Source: Clostridiales bacterium (GTDB lineage: Bacteria; Bacillota; Clostridia; UBA8921). Taken from it: 14,869 nucleotides of DNA. Within the stretch, counting starts at the first letter, position 1. The number at the start of each line of letters is the position of its first letter. Under the pieces are notes generated by a model. That model was given only the letters and a program-made list of their open reading frames with translations. It ran no database searches and was not told the origin of the DNA. The DNA is taken from NCBI GenBank assembly GCA_003535395.1, contig DOHE01000269.1, positions 1-14,869 of the forward strand, written 5' to 3'. Below are positions 1 to 8,620 of this stretch, in pieces. Made by a program: the position numbers and the translations under genes.

Positions 1-1
1 C

Positions 2-2492
<2,491 letters not shown>

Positions 2493-2498
2493 TACATT

Positions 2499-2514
2499 GC
2501 AGCCGGAAGGCTGC
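2499..2514 (+). other. Small GNRA-loop hairpin just after the eno stop
   Basis: GCAGCC and GGCTGC pair perfectly around a GGAA tetraloop, starting 6 bp after the eno stop codon. No T-tract follows, so this is not an intrinsic terminator by itself. It could stabilise the 3' end of the gpmI-eno mRNA. The hairpin is seen; the role is inferred. Confidence 0.5.
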
Positions 2515-2570
2515 GCATCTGCAATGCGCATTGTGGTTGCGCGTTGTGGTTGCGCATTGTGGATACGCAT
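2512..2570. repeat. 13-bp tandem repeat, about 4.5 units
   Basis: Successive 13-bp units start at 2512, 2525, 2538 and 2551, with a partial unit at 2564-2570. The core unit is TGCGCATTGTGGT. The second and fourth units differ from it by at most one base at the end, the third has G for A at position 6, and the first diverges in its second half. The array fills the space between the eno stop and the terminator and is noncoding. It may be a slippage-generated microsatellite or a protein-binding array. Confidence 0.8.
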
Positions 2571-2572
2571 GC

Positions 2573-2619
2573 AAAAACCCCGGGGTTCCCTGCATCACAT
2601 GGGAGCTCCGGGGTTTTTT
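2573..2619. terminator. Bidirectional intrinsic terminator between eno and icd
   Basis: AAAAACCCCGG (2573-2583) pairs with CCGGGGTTTTT (2608-2618), extended by CCC/GGG (2588-2590 with 2601-2603) across a small internal loop and a 10-nt terminal loop. A T-run follows the stem on the + strand, and the A-run at 2573-2577 gives a U-run on the minus strand. It therefore fits as a terminator for both the rightward gpmI-eno unit and the leftward icd operon. Confidence 0.9.
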
Positions 2620-2651
2620 ATGGATAATGCATCATTTTGCCCGCTGTGGCA

Positions 2652-3854
2652 TCACAGCCTTTTGGCGATGGCTTCCAGAAAATCTCTTGAATTTACAACG
2701 TTTTTGTTCGAATTGGAGGCCAGTTCTGCCAGATCCCGGGTCATGATCCCATCAACGATGGTATTTAAAGAGGCTTTTTCCAATCGGTCAGCAAATTTGT
2801 ACAGATCCGGCGTCTCGTCCATTTCGCCGCGTTTGCGCAGGGCACCGGCCCATGCGAACAGAGTGGCGATGGGGTTGGTGGAAGTCTGCTCTCCTTTAAG
2901 ATGCTTGTAGTAATGCCGTGTCACTGTGCCGTGGGCGGCTTCATATTCGAAGTTGCCGTCGGGGGACACCAGCACGGATGTCATCATGGCCAGGCTGCCA
3001 AAAGCGGTTGCCACCATGTCGGACATCACATCCCCGTCATAGTTTTTGCATGCCCAGATGAAGCCGCCCTCCGAGCGGATGACCCGAGCCACGGCGTCAT
3101 CGATCAGGGTGTAAAAATACTCTTCCATACCCGCAGCTTTGAAGTCTGCAGCAAATTCAGTGTCATAAATTTCCTGGAACAGGTCCTTAAACCGGTGATC
3201 GTAGATTTTGGAGATGGTATCCTTGGCAGCAAACCAGACAGGCTGCCGGGTGTCCAGGGCATACCGAAAACAGGCACGGGCAAAACTGATAATGGAATCA
3301 TCCAGGTTGTGCATTCCCATCAAGATGCCGGGGCCTTTGAAAGTATGTATTTCCTGGCGGGACAGTTCCCGTCCGCTGCTGGCAGTAAATACAAGCTCGG
3401 CTCTCCCTGGCTCTGAGACCTGGTACTCCACGTTCCGGTAGATGTCCCCATAGGCATGACGGGCGATGGTGATCGGCCGGGCCCAGGTGGTGACGAAGGG
3501 TTTGATGTTTGGCACCAAAACGGGAGCCCGGAACACAGTGCCGTCCAGAATCGCCCGGATCGTACCGTTGGGGCTTTTCCACATTTTCTTAAGATTGTAT
3601 TCTTCCACCCTTTGGGCGTTGGGCGTGATAGTGGCGCATTTTACTCCCACCCGGTGTCTGCGGATGGCCAGCGCTGCTTCCGTGGTGACTCTGTCTTCGG
3701 TTTGGTCCCGATGTTTAAGACCCAGGTCATAGTATTCTGTTTTAAGATCCACATAAGGATCCAGGAGGATCTCCTTGATCATGGCCCATAGGATCCGGGT
3801 CATTTCATCTCCGTCCATTTCGACAACGGGATTTTGCATCTTGATTTTTGACAT
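2652..3854 (-). CDS. icd: Isocitrate dehydrogenase, NADP-dependent, eukaryote-like homodimeric type
   Basis: It oxidises isocitrate to 2-oxoglutarate and CO2 with reduction of NADP, supplying 2-oxoglutarate for glutamate synthesis and NADPH. The 400-residue protein closely follows the animal IDH1/IDH2 class and not the E. coli Icd class. The N-terminus VEMDGDEMTRI, GVKCATITP (Thr77), MWKSPNGTIR (Ser94, Asn96, Arg100), Arg109, Arg132 and Tyr139 form the isocitrate site. Lys211 and Asp275/Asp279 (ACKNYDGDVMSD) supply catalytic and metal ligands. AAHGTVTRHY carries the Arg313-His314 pair that marks NADP over NAD. The ATG at 3854 is preceded by AAGGAG at 3866-3871 (minus strand), inside the end of the upstream gene. 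It is the third gene of a minus-strand operon, 4 bp after the thymidylate-synthase-like gene. Shared transcription is likely, but I see no reaction linking the two products. Confidence 0.96.
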   Translation of the reverse strand: MSKIKMQNPVVEMDGDEMTRILWAMIKEILLDPYVDLKTEYYDLGLKHRDQTEDRVTTEAALAIRRHRVGVKCATITPNAQRVEEYNLKKMWKSPNGTIRAILDGTVFRAPVLVPNIKPFVTTWARPITIARHAYGDIYRNVEYQVSEPGRAELVFTASSGRELSRQEIHTFKGPGILMGMHNLDDSIISFARACFRYALDTRQPVWFAAKDTISKIYDHRFKDLFQEIYDTEFAADFKAAGMEEYFYTLIDDAVARVIRSEGGFIWACKNYDGDVMSDMVATAFGSLAMMTSVLVSPDGNFEYEAAHGTVTRHYYKHLKGEQTSTNPIATLFAWAGALRKRGEMDETPDLYKFADRLEKASLNTIVDGIMTRDLAELASNSNKNVVNSRDFLEAIAKRL

Positions 3855-3858
3855 GCAG

Positions 3859-4638
3859 TTATTTCTCCTTTTGCAGATTCAGCGTATGTTCTGTCGTGTT
3901 CGACTTGAGCTGTTCAATTTTTTTCAGGATCTCCGGGATGCTTTCTTCCATCAGTTCTTTGTAAAAACCTTCGTAGTCAAAACAAATGTCGTCACTGGAT
4001 TCAATGCTGCGTGCGTACGCTTCCAGCAGGGGAAAGTCCTTTTGATAACAGTGAAAGGAATTTGCACGGTGGACATAGGATCCCATTTCGACTCCAAGGG
4101 TGTCTGCCACCCGCTTTTGCAGCATAATGAAGGCAAAAGCATTCATAAATGTGGCTTCCGGGGCGTCATTGCTGCGCATCAGCACTTTCAGGTGCAGACG
4201 GCCCTGCCGGATGAAAAACTGCATGTGCTGCAGACAGGCCGGGGAGGTGTTGCCCGGAGACGTGTCATGTTTCCATTCCCGCACGTCGATCACCGCCCTG
4301 CGGCTTTCCGGATTGCGCTTGAGTTCCGCATAGATGAAAGGGAGCTGTTCTGCGATCCGGGAGTGATAGGTATAGTCCCATCCGGAGCCAATACGAAAAT
4401 CAAGGATGCCGTCCAGTACCTCCATTACGTACTGCTGCAAATCCGGATGCCCTCCGATGAATAACCGCGTCACCCGGGGTTCAGCCAGGGGCTGCACCAC
4501 TTCCATCGTCATGGAGCATTCTTTCTGCAGCTGTCCGTAATCCGGACACGGGGTGACCAGGCCTTCCCGGTACAGGGCTAAAATAGCCTTGTGGTAGGCT
4601 TCCGGCAAAGATTTTGCGGATACGGATATTTCTTTCAT
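3859..4638 (-). CDS. Divergent thymidylate-synthase family protein (ThyA-like)
   Basis: The protein has 259 residues. Its middle matches the core of folate-dependent thymidylate synthase: NPESRRAVI (the Arg113-Arg114 phosphate pair), SPACLQHMQFF with candidate nucleophile Cys135, RSNDA (Arg155, Ser156, Asp158), Asn166 at the position that selects dUMP over dCMP, and NSFHCY (His196, Tyr198). In the family these bind dUMP, and the enzyme methylates it to dTMP with methylenetetrahydrofolate. Outside the core it departs from standard ThyA. The N-terminal phosphate-loop RTGT motif and the C-terminal folate-closing tail (usually ending PVAV/PVAI) are absent, and the C-terminus is Lys/Glu-rich. This recalls the shorter archaeal-type enzymes. 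Possible roles are a true thymidylate synthase or a related nucleotide methylase/hydroxymethylase. An AGAGGA ribosome binding site precedes the ATG at 4638. It sits between a membrane protein and icd. Family is confident, exact reaction is not. Confidence 0.75.
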   Translation of the reverse strand: MKEISVSAKSLPEAYHKAILALYREGLVTPCPDYGQLQKECSMTMEVVQPLAEPRVTRLFIGGHPDLQQYVMEVLDGILDFRIGSGWDYTYHSRIAEQLPFIYAELKRNPESRRAVIDVREWKHDTSPGNTSPACLQHMQFFIRQGRLHLKVLMRSNDAPEATFMNAFAFIMLQKRVADTLGVEMGSYVHRANSFHCYQKDFPLLEAYARSIESSDDICFDYEGFYKELMEESIPEILKKIEQLKSNTTEHTLNLQKEK

Positions 4639-4661
4639 GATTCGATTTCGTCCTCTTTTCT

Positions 4662-5153
4662 TCAGGATACCGGTGTCTGATTGCGCAGGGAGAACACCAG
4701 AACGGGCGCCAGGAAAGGAAGCACGACGGAAAGCACAGTATATAGTGCGGCGCTTTCCGGTTTGTACTGCCTGTAGAGGTTATAAAGCACAGCAATGTTG
4801 AAGATCAGCCAGGCCAGGCCGATCAAGCCACCCAGAAAGGGGATCCGCGACAAAAGTCCTATAAACAGGGTGCCGGCGGGAAGAATGAGTTCAAGAGAGG
4901 GGATTTTCTGACCAAAAAGACTGATTTCCCGGACTAGCAACCCCAGGATATACATATTGGCCACCGGGATCCAGGCAAGCCAGGCATTGGGAATATTCCG
5001 GTTTTCTGCCATTTTCATCAGTCCCGCGGCAAGAAGCACATACATGGCGATCCCCACCAGCGCGATGATAATGACCACCACAGCGGCAAATCCTGCCAAA
5101 ACAGCCAGGATTCCTCCCATTGCCGCATTCCCGGATGCACTGTAATTCAGCAT
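4662..5153 (-). CDS. Small multi-pass membrane protein of unknown function
   Basis: I do not recognise a named family with known function. The protein has 163 residues and is strongly hydrophobic. Likely membrane helices lie near residues 13-45 (long, perhaps with a break), 57-76, 87-120 (probably two) and 138-155. A short polar loop (KMAENRNIPNAWLAWIPVANMYILG) resembles a motif I associate with uncharacterised clostridial membrane proteins. There is no signal peptidase site or catalytic motif. The ATG at 5153 is chosen because GGAAGGGG lies about 10 bp upstream; an in-frame TTG at 5159 is possible but crowds that site. It is the first gene of the minus-strand operon, with a near-consensus promoter 45 bp upstream, and the ThyA-like gene follows after 23 bp. 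Confidence 0.8.
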   Translation of the reverse strand: MLNYSASGNAAMGGILAVLAGFAAVVVIIIALVGIAMYVLLAAGLMKMAENRNIPNAWLAWIPVANMYILGLLVREISLFGQKIPSLELILPAGTLFIGLLSRIPFLGGLIGLAWLIFNIAVLYNLYRQYKPESAALYTVLSVVLPFLAPVLVFSLRNQTPVS

Positions 5154-5197
5154 ATTCAAACAACCCCTTCCTTAAATTAGATAATACAGGCAGACCG

Positions 5198-5226
5198 ATT
5201 ATATCATCGTGATTTCTTCAATGCAA
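5198..5226 (-). promoter_or_regulatory. Sigma-A-type promoter for the membrane protein - ThyA-like - icd operon
   Basis: On the minus strand, TTGCAT (5221-5226) is followed after exactly 17 bp by TATAAT (5198-5203). Transcription should start near 5190, leaving a leader of about 37 nt that contains the ribosome binding site. Only C-tracts lie directly upstream of the -35 element. Confidence 0.85.
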
Positions 5227-5283
5227 CCCGGGTTTCCCCCAGTTTCCCCAGTTTTCCCCCAGCCGCCCGCGCCCTGCTTCCCC
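5227..5283. repeat. Phased C-tracts in the divergent intergenic region
   Basis: C-runs of 3-5 bases begin at 5227, 5236, 5246, 5256, 5266, 5272 and 5280. The central four are spaced exactly 10 bp apart and the first three intervals contain TTT or TTTT. On the minus strand this reads as repeated CTGGGGGAAA units, with four G-runs at 5227-5260 separated by 5-6 nt. It lies between the minus-strand -35 (5221-5226) and the plus-strand -35 (5285-5290). Helically phased tracts can bend DNA or seat a regulator, and the G-runs could form a quadruplex. The pattern is seen; any role is inferred. Confidence 0.7.
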
Positions 5284-5284
5284 T

Positions 5285-5313
5285 TTGCAGCAAAGAAGCA
5301 AATGTGCTAACAT
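5285..5313 (+). promoter_or_regulatory. Candidate promoter for the exonuclease/metal-ATPase operon
   Basis: TTGCAG (5285-5290), a 17-bp spacer and TAACAT (5308-5313) with an extended -10 TG at 5305-5306 form a plausible sigma-A promoter. The start site would fall near 5319-5320, just before the AGGGAGGTG ribosome binding site at 5321-5329, giving a very short leader. An inverted repeat TTTGC (5284-5288) / GCAAA (5298-5302) overlaps the -35 region and could be an operator. Confidence 0.6.
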
Positions 5314-5336
5314 GGGGGGCAGGGAGGTGGGATTTG

Positions 5337-6524
5337 ATGCCGGGGATCCGGATCCTGCATTGTGCGGACTTTCATTTTGAAGCAGCTTTTTCAGGGCTTG
5401 TGCCTTCCCTGGCCGGCCAGCGCCGTGAGGACCTGCGCACTACGTTTTTGAACCTGGTCCGATGGAACGCCGGCACTTCGGAAGCCACAGAGATCCTGCT
5501 GATCGCCGGGGATCTGTTCGATGGCCGGAGAATTGGCCCCGCCACACAGGATTGCATTCTGAAGGGATTTGCCTCCAATCCGCAGACCCTGGTATTCATT
5601 GCACCGGGCAACCACGATCCCATAGAACTCAGGTCTTTATACCGAAGACTGGTGTTTCCCGACCATGTATTTGTGTTTGGGCTGAGCCCGGCTCCTGCAG
5701 GCACACCGGTACTGCGAGGCCGGGGGATCCTTGGGCCGGCACAGGGTCCCATACGCTCCGTATTTCTTCCGGAATTTAAAACCTGTGTATATGGAGGCGC
5801 CTTTGAAGGACCCTATGCCGACGAACCTTTCCCGGGCCCGTCTTTTCGGGTTTTGGATCCGAATTGCACAAACCTCATGGTCCTGCATGCAGATATTGAC
5901 GGCATCCGCCTACCCGGCGCATATAACCCGGTGAGTTCGGCAAGTCTTTGGCAAAGCGGCATCGATTACCTTGCACTGGGGCACCGGCATTCCCATGATG
6001 GATTCAAACATGCAGGGGAAACCCTCTATGCTTACAGCGGGGTCCCTGAAGGGCATGGGTTTGACGAACCGGGTACCTGCGGCTTTATCGCCGGGTCTGT
6101 CTGGAAGGGTGGACAGGACCTTGCGTTCGTACCTGCAGGCCTTGGCCGGTATGAACGAGTGAGTTTGGATATCACAGGACTTGGGAACCATGAGGATCTA
6201 TACCGCCGCATCACGGAAGCGGTTCCTGCCAGTCCCTGGGTTTTTTACCAGGTGGTGCTAAGAGGTCTGATCGCTCCGGGATTTCAGATCATACCGGATC
6301 TTGTGGCGGAGAAGGCTTGTCGGGACTATTCCCATCTGCAGGTCATCGATGATACCGTTACCCGGCCGGATCCTTCAGGGCCCGCCGGATCCCTGCGCAA
6401 CCTGTTCATTCGTGAGCTGCTGGACCGGATCGCCGCCGCGGATGGAGAAGAGCAGAAGGAAATACTGGAAACAGCATTGAAAGCAGGCCTGGAAGCCTTT
6501 GGCCAGAGAGGGGGCCGGGGATGA
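5337..6524 (+). CDS. yhaO: DNA repair exonuclease, SbcD/Mre11/YhaO-like metallophosphoesterase
   Basis: The 395-residue protein is a calcineurin-like phosphoesterase that, in this family, acts as an Mn-dependent nuclease on DNA ends with an SbcC-type ATPase. The metal-ligand motifs appear in order: ADFHF (Asp11, His13), AGDLFD (Asp59), APGNHD (Asn92, His93), LHAD (His184) and GHRH (His216, His218). The motif SGVPEGHGFDEPG that follows is typical of YhaO-like proteins. Residues after about 270 form the capping and ATPase-contact region. The ATG at 5337 is chosen because AGGGAGGTG lies 8 bp upstream; an in-frame GTG at 5304 overlaps the predicted -10 element. The stop overlaps the next start as ATGA (6521-6524), so translation of nuclease and ATPase is coupled, fitting a complex. 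The first motif has Phe where Leu or Ile is usual (ADLH/ADIH). Confidence 0.88.
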   Translation: MPGIRILHCADFHFEAAFSGLVPSLAGQRREDLRTTFLNLVRWNAGTSEATEILLIAGDLFDGRRIGPATQDCILKGFASNPQTLVFIAPGNHDPIELRSLYRRLVFPDHVFVFGLSPAPAGTPVLRGRGILGPAQGPIRSVFLPEFKTCVYGGAFEGPYADEPFPGPSFRVLDPNCTNLMVLHADIDGIRLPGAYNPVSSASLWQSGIDYLALGHRHSHDGFKHAGETLYAYSGVPEGHGFDEPGTCGFIAGSVWKGGQDLAFVPAGLGRYERVSLDITGLGNHEDLYRRITEAVPASPWVFYQVVLRGLIAPGFQIIPDLVAEKACRDYSHLQVIDDTVTRPDPSGPAGSLRNLFIRELLDRIAAADGEEQKEILETALKAGLEAFGQRGGRG

Positions 6525-8620
6525 TCATCACAAGGCTCCATCTGATCCGTTTTGGAAGATTTTGTCACCGGCAGTTTGAGTTCCGGGACGGGCTCAATTT
6601 CATCCATGGTCCCAATGAATCCGGGAAAAGCACCCTTGCTGCATTCATCCGGGCCATGTTCTACGGATTGCCTGCCCGGCGGATCCATACCCCTCTGGAA
6701 GAGGAAAGGACGCATTATGCGCCCTGGGCCGGGGGAGACCTGGAGGGAGAAATGTGGGTCAGCAATCATGACGGCCGGAGCTTTCATATCCAGCGCAGTC
6801 TGACTGCGGGCGGCGGAATGCGCCGGGACCGTTGCCAGGTGCTGGACGGGGTTACCGGAATGCCTGTCCTGGAGGCGCAGGGAATGGAACCTGGGCAGTT
6901 CCTGTTAGGCATCGACAGCGAAACATATGAGAAGACCCTGTTCATCTCCCAGGCAGGAAGCTGCCTCACTGGTGGAGGAGAGGAGATATCCCGGAGGCTT
7001 GCGAACTTAAGGAGCAGTGGAGAAGACGATATTTCCTATGAAGAAACTCGAAAATACCTGGACGGGATCCGGCGCAGCCTGACCAACCAGATGCACCGGG
7101 GGGAATTGGATCTTTGCCGTACGGAGATCCATTCCATTCGGGAGCGGATGGGAGAATCGGACCGGGATGAAGACTCCATGGATCGACTCCGGGAAAGGAT
7201 GACCGTACTGAAACAGGAAAAGCTTCTGCAGGAAGCCCGCATCCGGGAACTCCTGGACAAAAAGCGCAGTATGGAAGACTTGCGGGACCGTTACCGGCAA
7301 CAGGAAGGAGCCCATGAAACATGCTGTGCAGCCCTGGAGGAATTTCGAAACCGTGAAGCCGCTGCATTCCAGGGCTTTAAGGATTTGCCCCGGGATATCT
7401 CCAGCCGGGTCACAGCCCGGATGGAAGAAAAGGGAGCCCTGACAGCCCGGCTTGCGCAGACGACCCCTGCGGATGCGCGCCCTGTCAGGGCTGTGATTCC
7501 GATCCTGGCCGCTGTTTCGGTCCTTGCAATGCTGACAGCTGCGCTCAGGATCTCAGGTGCCGGCACCGGCACACTGCTGCCGTGGCTGGCTTGGCCGACG
7601 GCAGTTCTGCTTTTTACTGCTCTGATGATAGCCGCTGTACGGATGCTGCGAGCCAGGAAAACAGAGAATATGCAAAGAAAGCAGCTGTATTCCTCCCTGG
7701 ACAGGGTGAACGATATTCTAAACACCTGGTTTGGGCAGTGCGGGGCGGCGGATGCAGCGGAATTTTTCAGCCGGTTTGAGGCGTACCGGGAACTTGAGGG
7801 ACGCATGCAAAGAATGAAAGAGGAAGCGGACCGCTTAGGCAGAGAGTGCAGTCAAACATTGGACAAGATCCGTGAAACAGCCGCTATCCTTAAGGATAAC
7901 AGGGATTTAACGCAGGAAGGGATGAAGGCAGCTTTTGAAGAAGAACTAAGAATCGCTGCAGAACAGATGGACCGGCTGGACCGGGAAACCGGAGATGTAC
8001 AAAGCAATCTGGCGCGTTTTCAGGCTAAAGAGGCCGGGTATGTCCTGCTTACGGAACAGCTGGCCGCTGCACTGGAAAAAGAGGGATATCTGAAGCGAAA
8101 AGCCGAAGCTTCCGCGCTGGCCATCCGGGTGCTGGACGATTGCTACGGCCGTCTGCAGAGGGATTTTGCCCCCCGTTTGAGTGCCCGGGCCGGGGAGATA
8201 TTTTCTATGATCACAGCCTGCCGGTACGCGGAAGTGAAAGTAGACCCGGCGAGTCTTCAAATGAAGGTGCGGGCAGGTGAACAGACGGATGAAGGCCTGA
8301 AGGATTCCGGTTACTTAAGCATTGGCACCCGGGATCAGCTGTATTTTTCACTGAGGATGGCCATTGCTCTGGAAATGCAGGGGCATAACGGCCGGGAGCA
8401 GGCGGTGCAAGGCAATGAAACCCGTTTGCCGCCCCTTGTGCTGGACGACAGTTTTTTGCAGTATGATCCGGAAAGAGCCGGAGCAGCTCTTGAATTTTTA
8501 GCGGCCTTGCCCGGTCAGGTGCTTCTGTTTTCGTGCAGGGATGCAGCCCTGCCGGGAGGGAAGGGCTGCTGGCGCCTTGAACTGCCGGGATCCAAACTGG
8601 ATGGAAAGGATGCACGATGA
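6521..8620 (+). CDS. yhaN: AAA ATPase, SbcC/Rad50/YhaN-like, with internal membrane hairpin
   Basis: This 699-residue protein is the likely ATPase partner of the upstream nuclease. The N-terminal lobe has Walker A GPNESGKST (residues 30-38) and the Q-loop FISQAG near 146. Two charged coiled-coil arms follow, and between them lie two hydrophobic segments at about 325-342 and 352-373, joined by a Gly-rich turn. This predicts that the coiled-coil tip is anchored in the membrane, replacing the zinc hook of Rad50. The C-terminal lobe has signature YLSIGTRDQ (about 598-606) and Walker B PPLVLDDSF (about 637-645). The switch position reads FSCRD where many relatives have His after Cys. The protein is shorter than B. 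subtilis YhaN (over 950 residues) and E. coli SbcC (about 1050). It overlaps the genes on both sides by 4 nt (ATGA). The symbol reflects similarity of layout; orthology is not proven. Confidence 0.85.
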   Translation: MIITRLHLIRFGRFCHRQFEFRDGLNFIHGPNESGKSTLAAFIRAMFYGLPARRIHTPLEEERTHYAPWAGGDLEGEMWVSNHDGRSFHIQRSLTAGGGMRRDRCQVLDGVTGMPVLEAQGMEPGQFLLGIDSETYEKTLFISQAGSCLTGGGEEISRRLANLRSSGEDDISYEETRKYLDGIRRSLTNQMHRGELDLCRTEIHSIRERMGESDRDEDSMDRLRERMTVLKQEKLLQEARIRELLDKKRSMEDLRDRYRQQEGAHETCCAALEEFRNREAAAFQGFKDLPRDISSRVTARMEEKGALTARLAQTTPADARPVRAVIPILAAVSVLAMLTAALRISGAGTGTLLPWLAWPTAVLLFTALMIAAVRMLRARKTENMQRKQLYSSLDRVNDILNTWFGQCGAADAAEFFSRFEAYRELEGRMQRMKEEADRLGRECSQTLDKIRETAAILKDNRDLTQEGMKAAFEEELRIAAEQMDRLDRETGDVQSNLARFQAKEAGYVLLTEQLAAALEKEGYLKRKAEASALAIRVLDDCYGRLQRDFAPRLSARAGEIFSMITACRYAEVKVDPASLQMKVRAGEQTDEGLKDSGYLSIGTRDQLYFSLRMAIALEMQGHNGREQAVQGNETRLPPLVLDDSFLQYDPERAGAALEFLAALPGQVLLFSCRDAALPGGKGCWRLELPGSKLDGKDAR

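Noticed and set aside
2512..2570. CRISPR-like array
   Set aside because: The 13-bp units abut without spacers and are too short; no cas gene is present.
2497..2910. Plus-strand open frame through the 13-bp repeats and terminator
   Set aside because: It crosses a strong terminator and the opposite strand of icd, has no ribosome binding site, and 13 bp is not a multiple of three, so the repeats shift frame from unit to unit and do not encode a peptide repeat.
3775..4464. Open frame of 229 codons on the plus strand
   Set aside because: It runs opposite the start of icd and most of the ThyA-like gene, whose motifs are unambiguous.
5304..5336. GTG start 33 bp upstream for the exonuclease
   Set aside because: It overlaps the predicted -10 element, has no ribosome binding site, and places extra residues before the conserved IRILHCADFH start.
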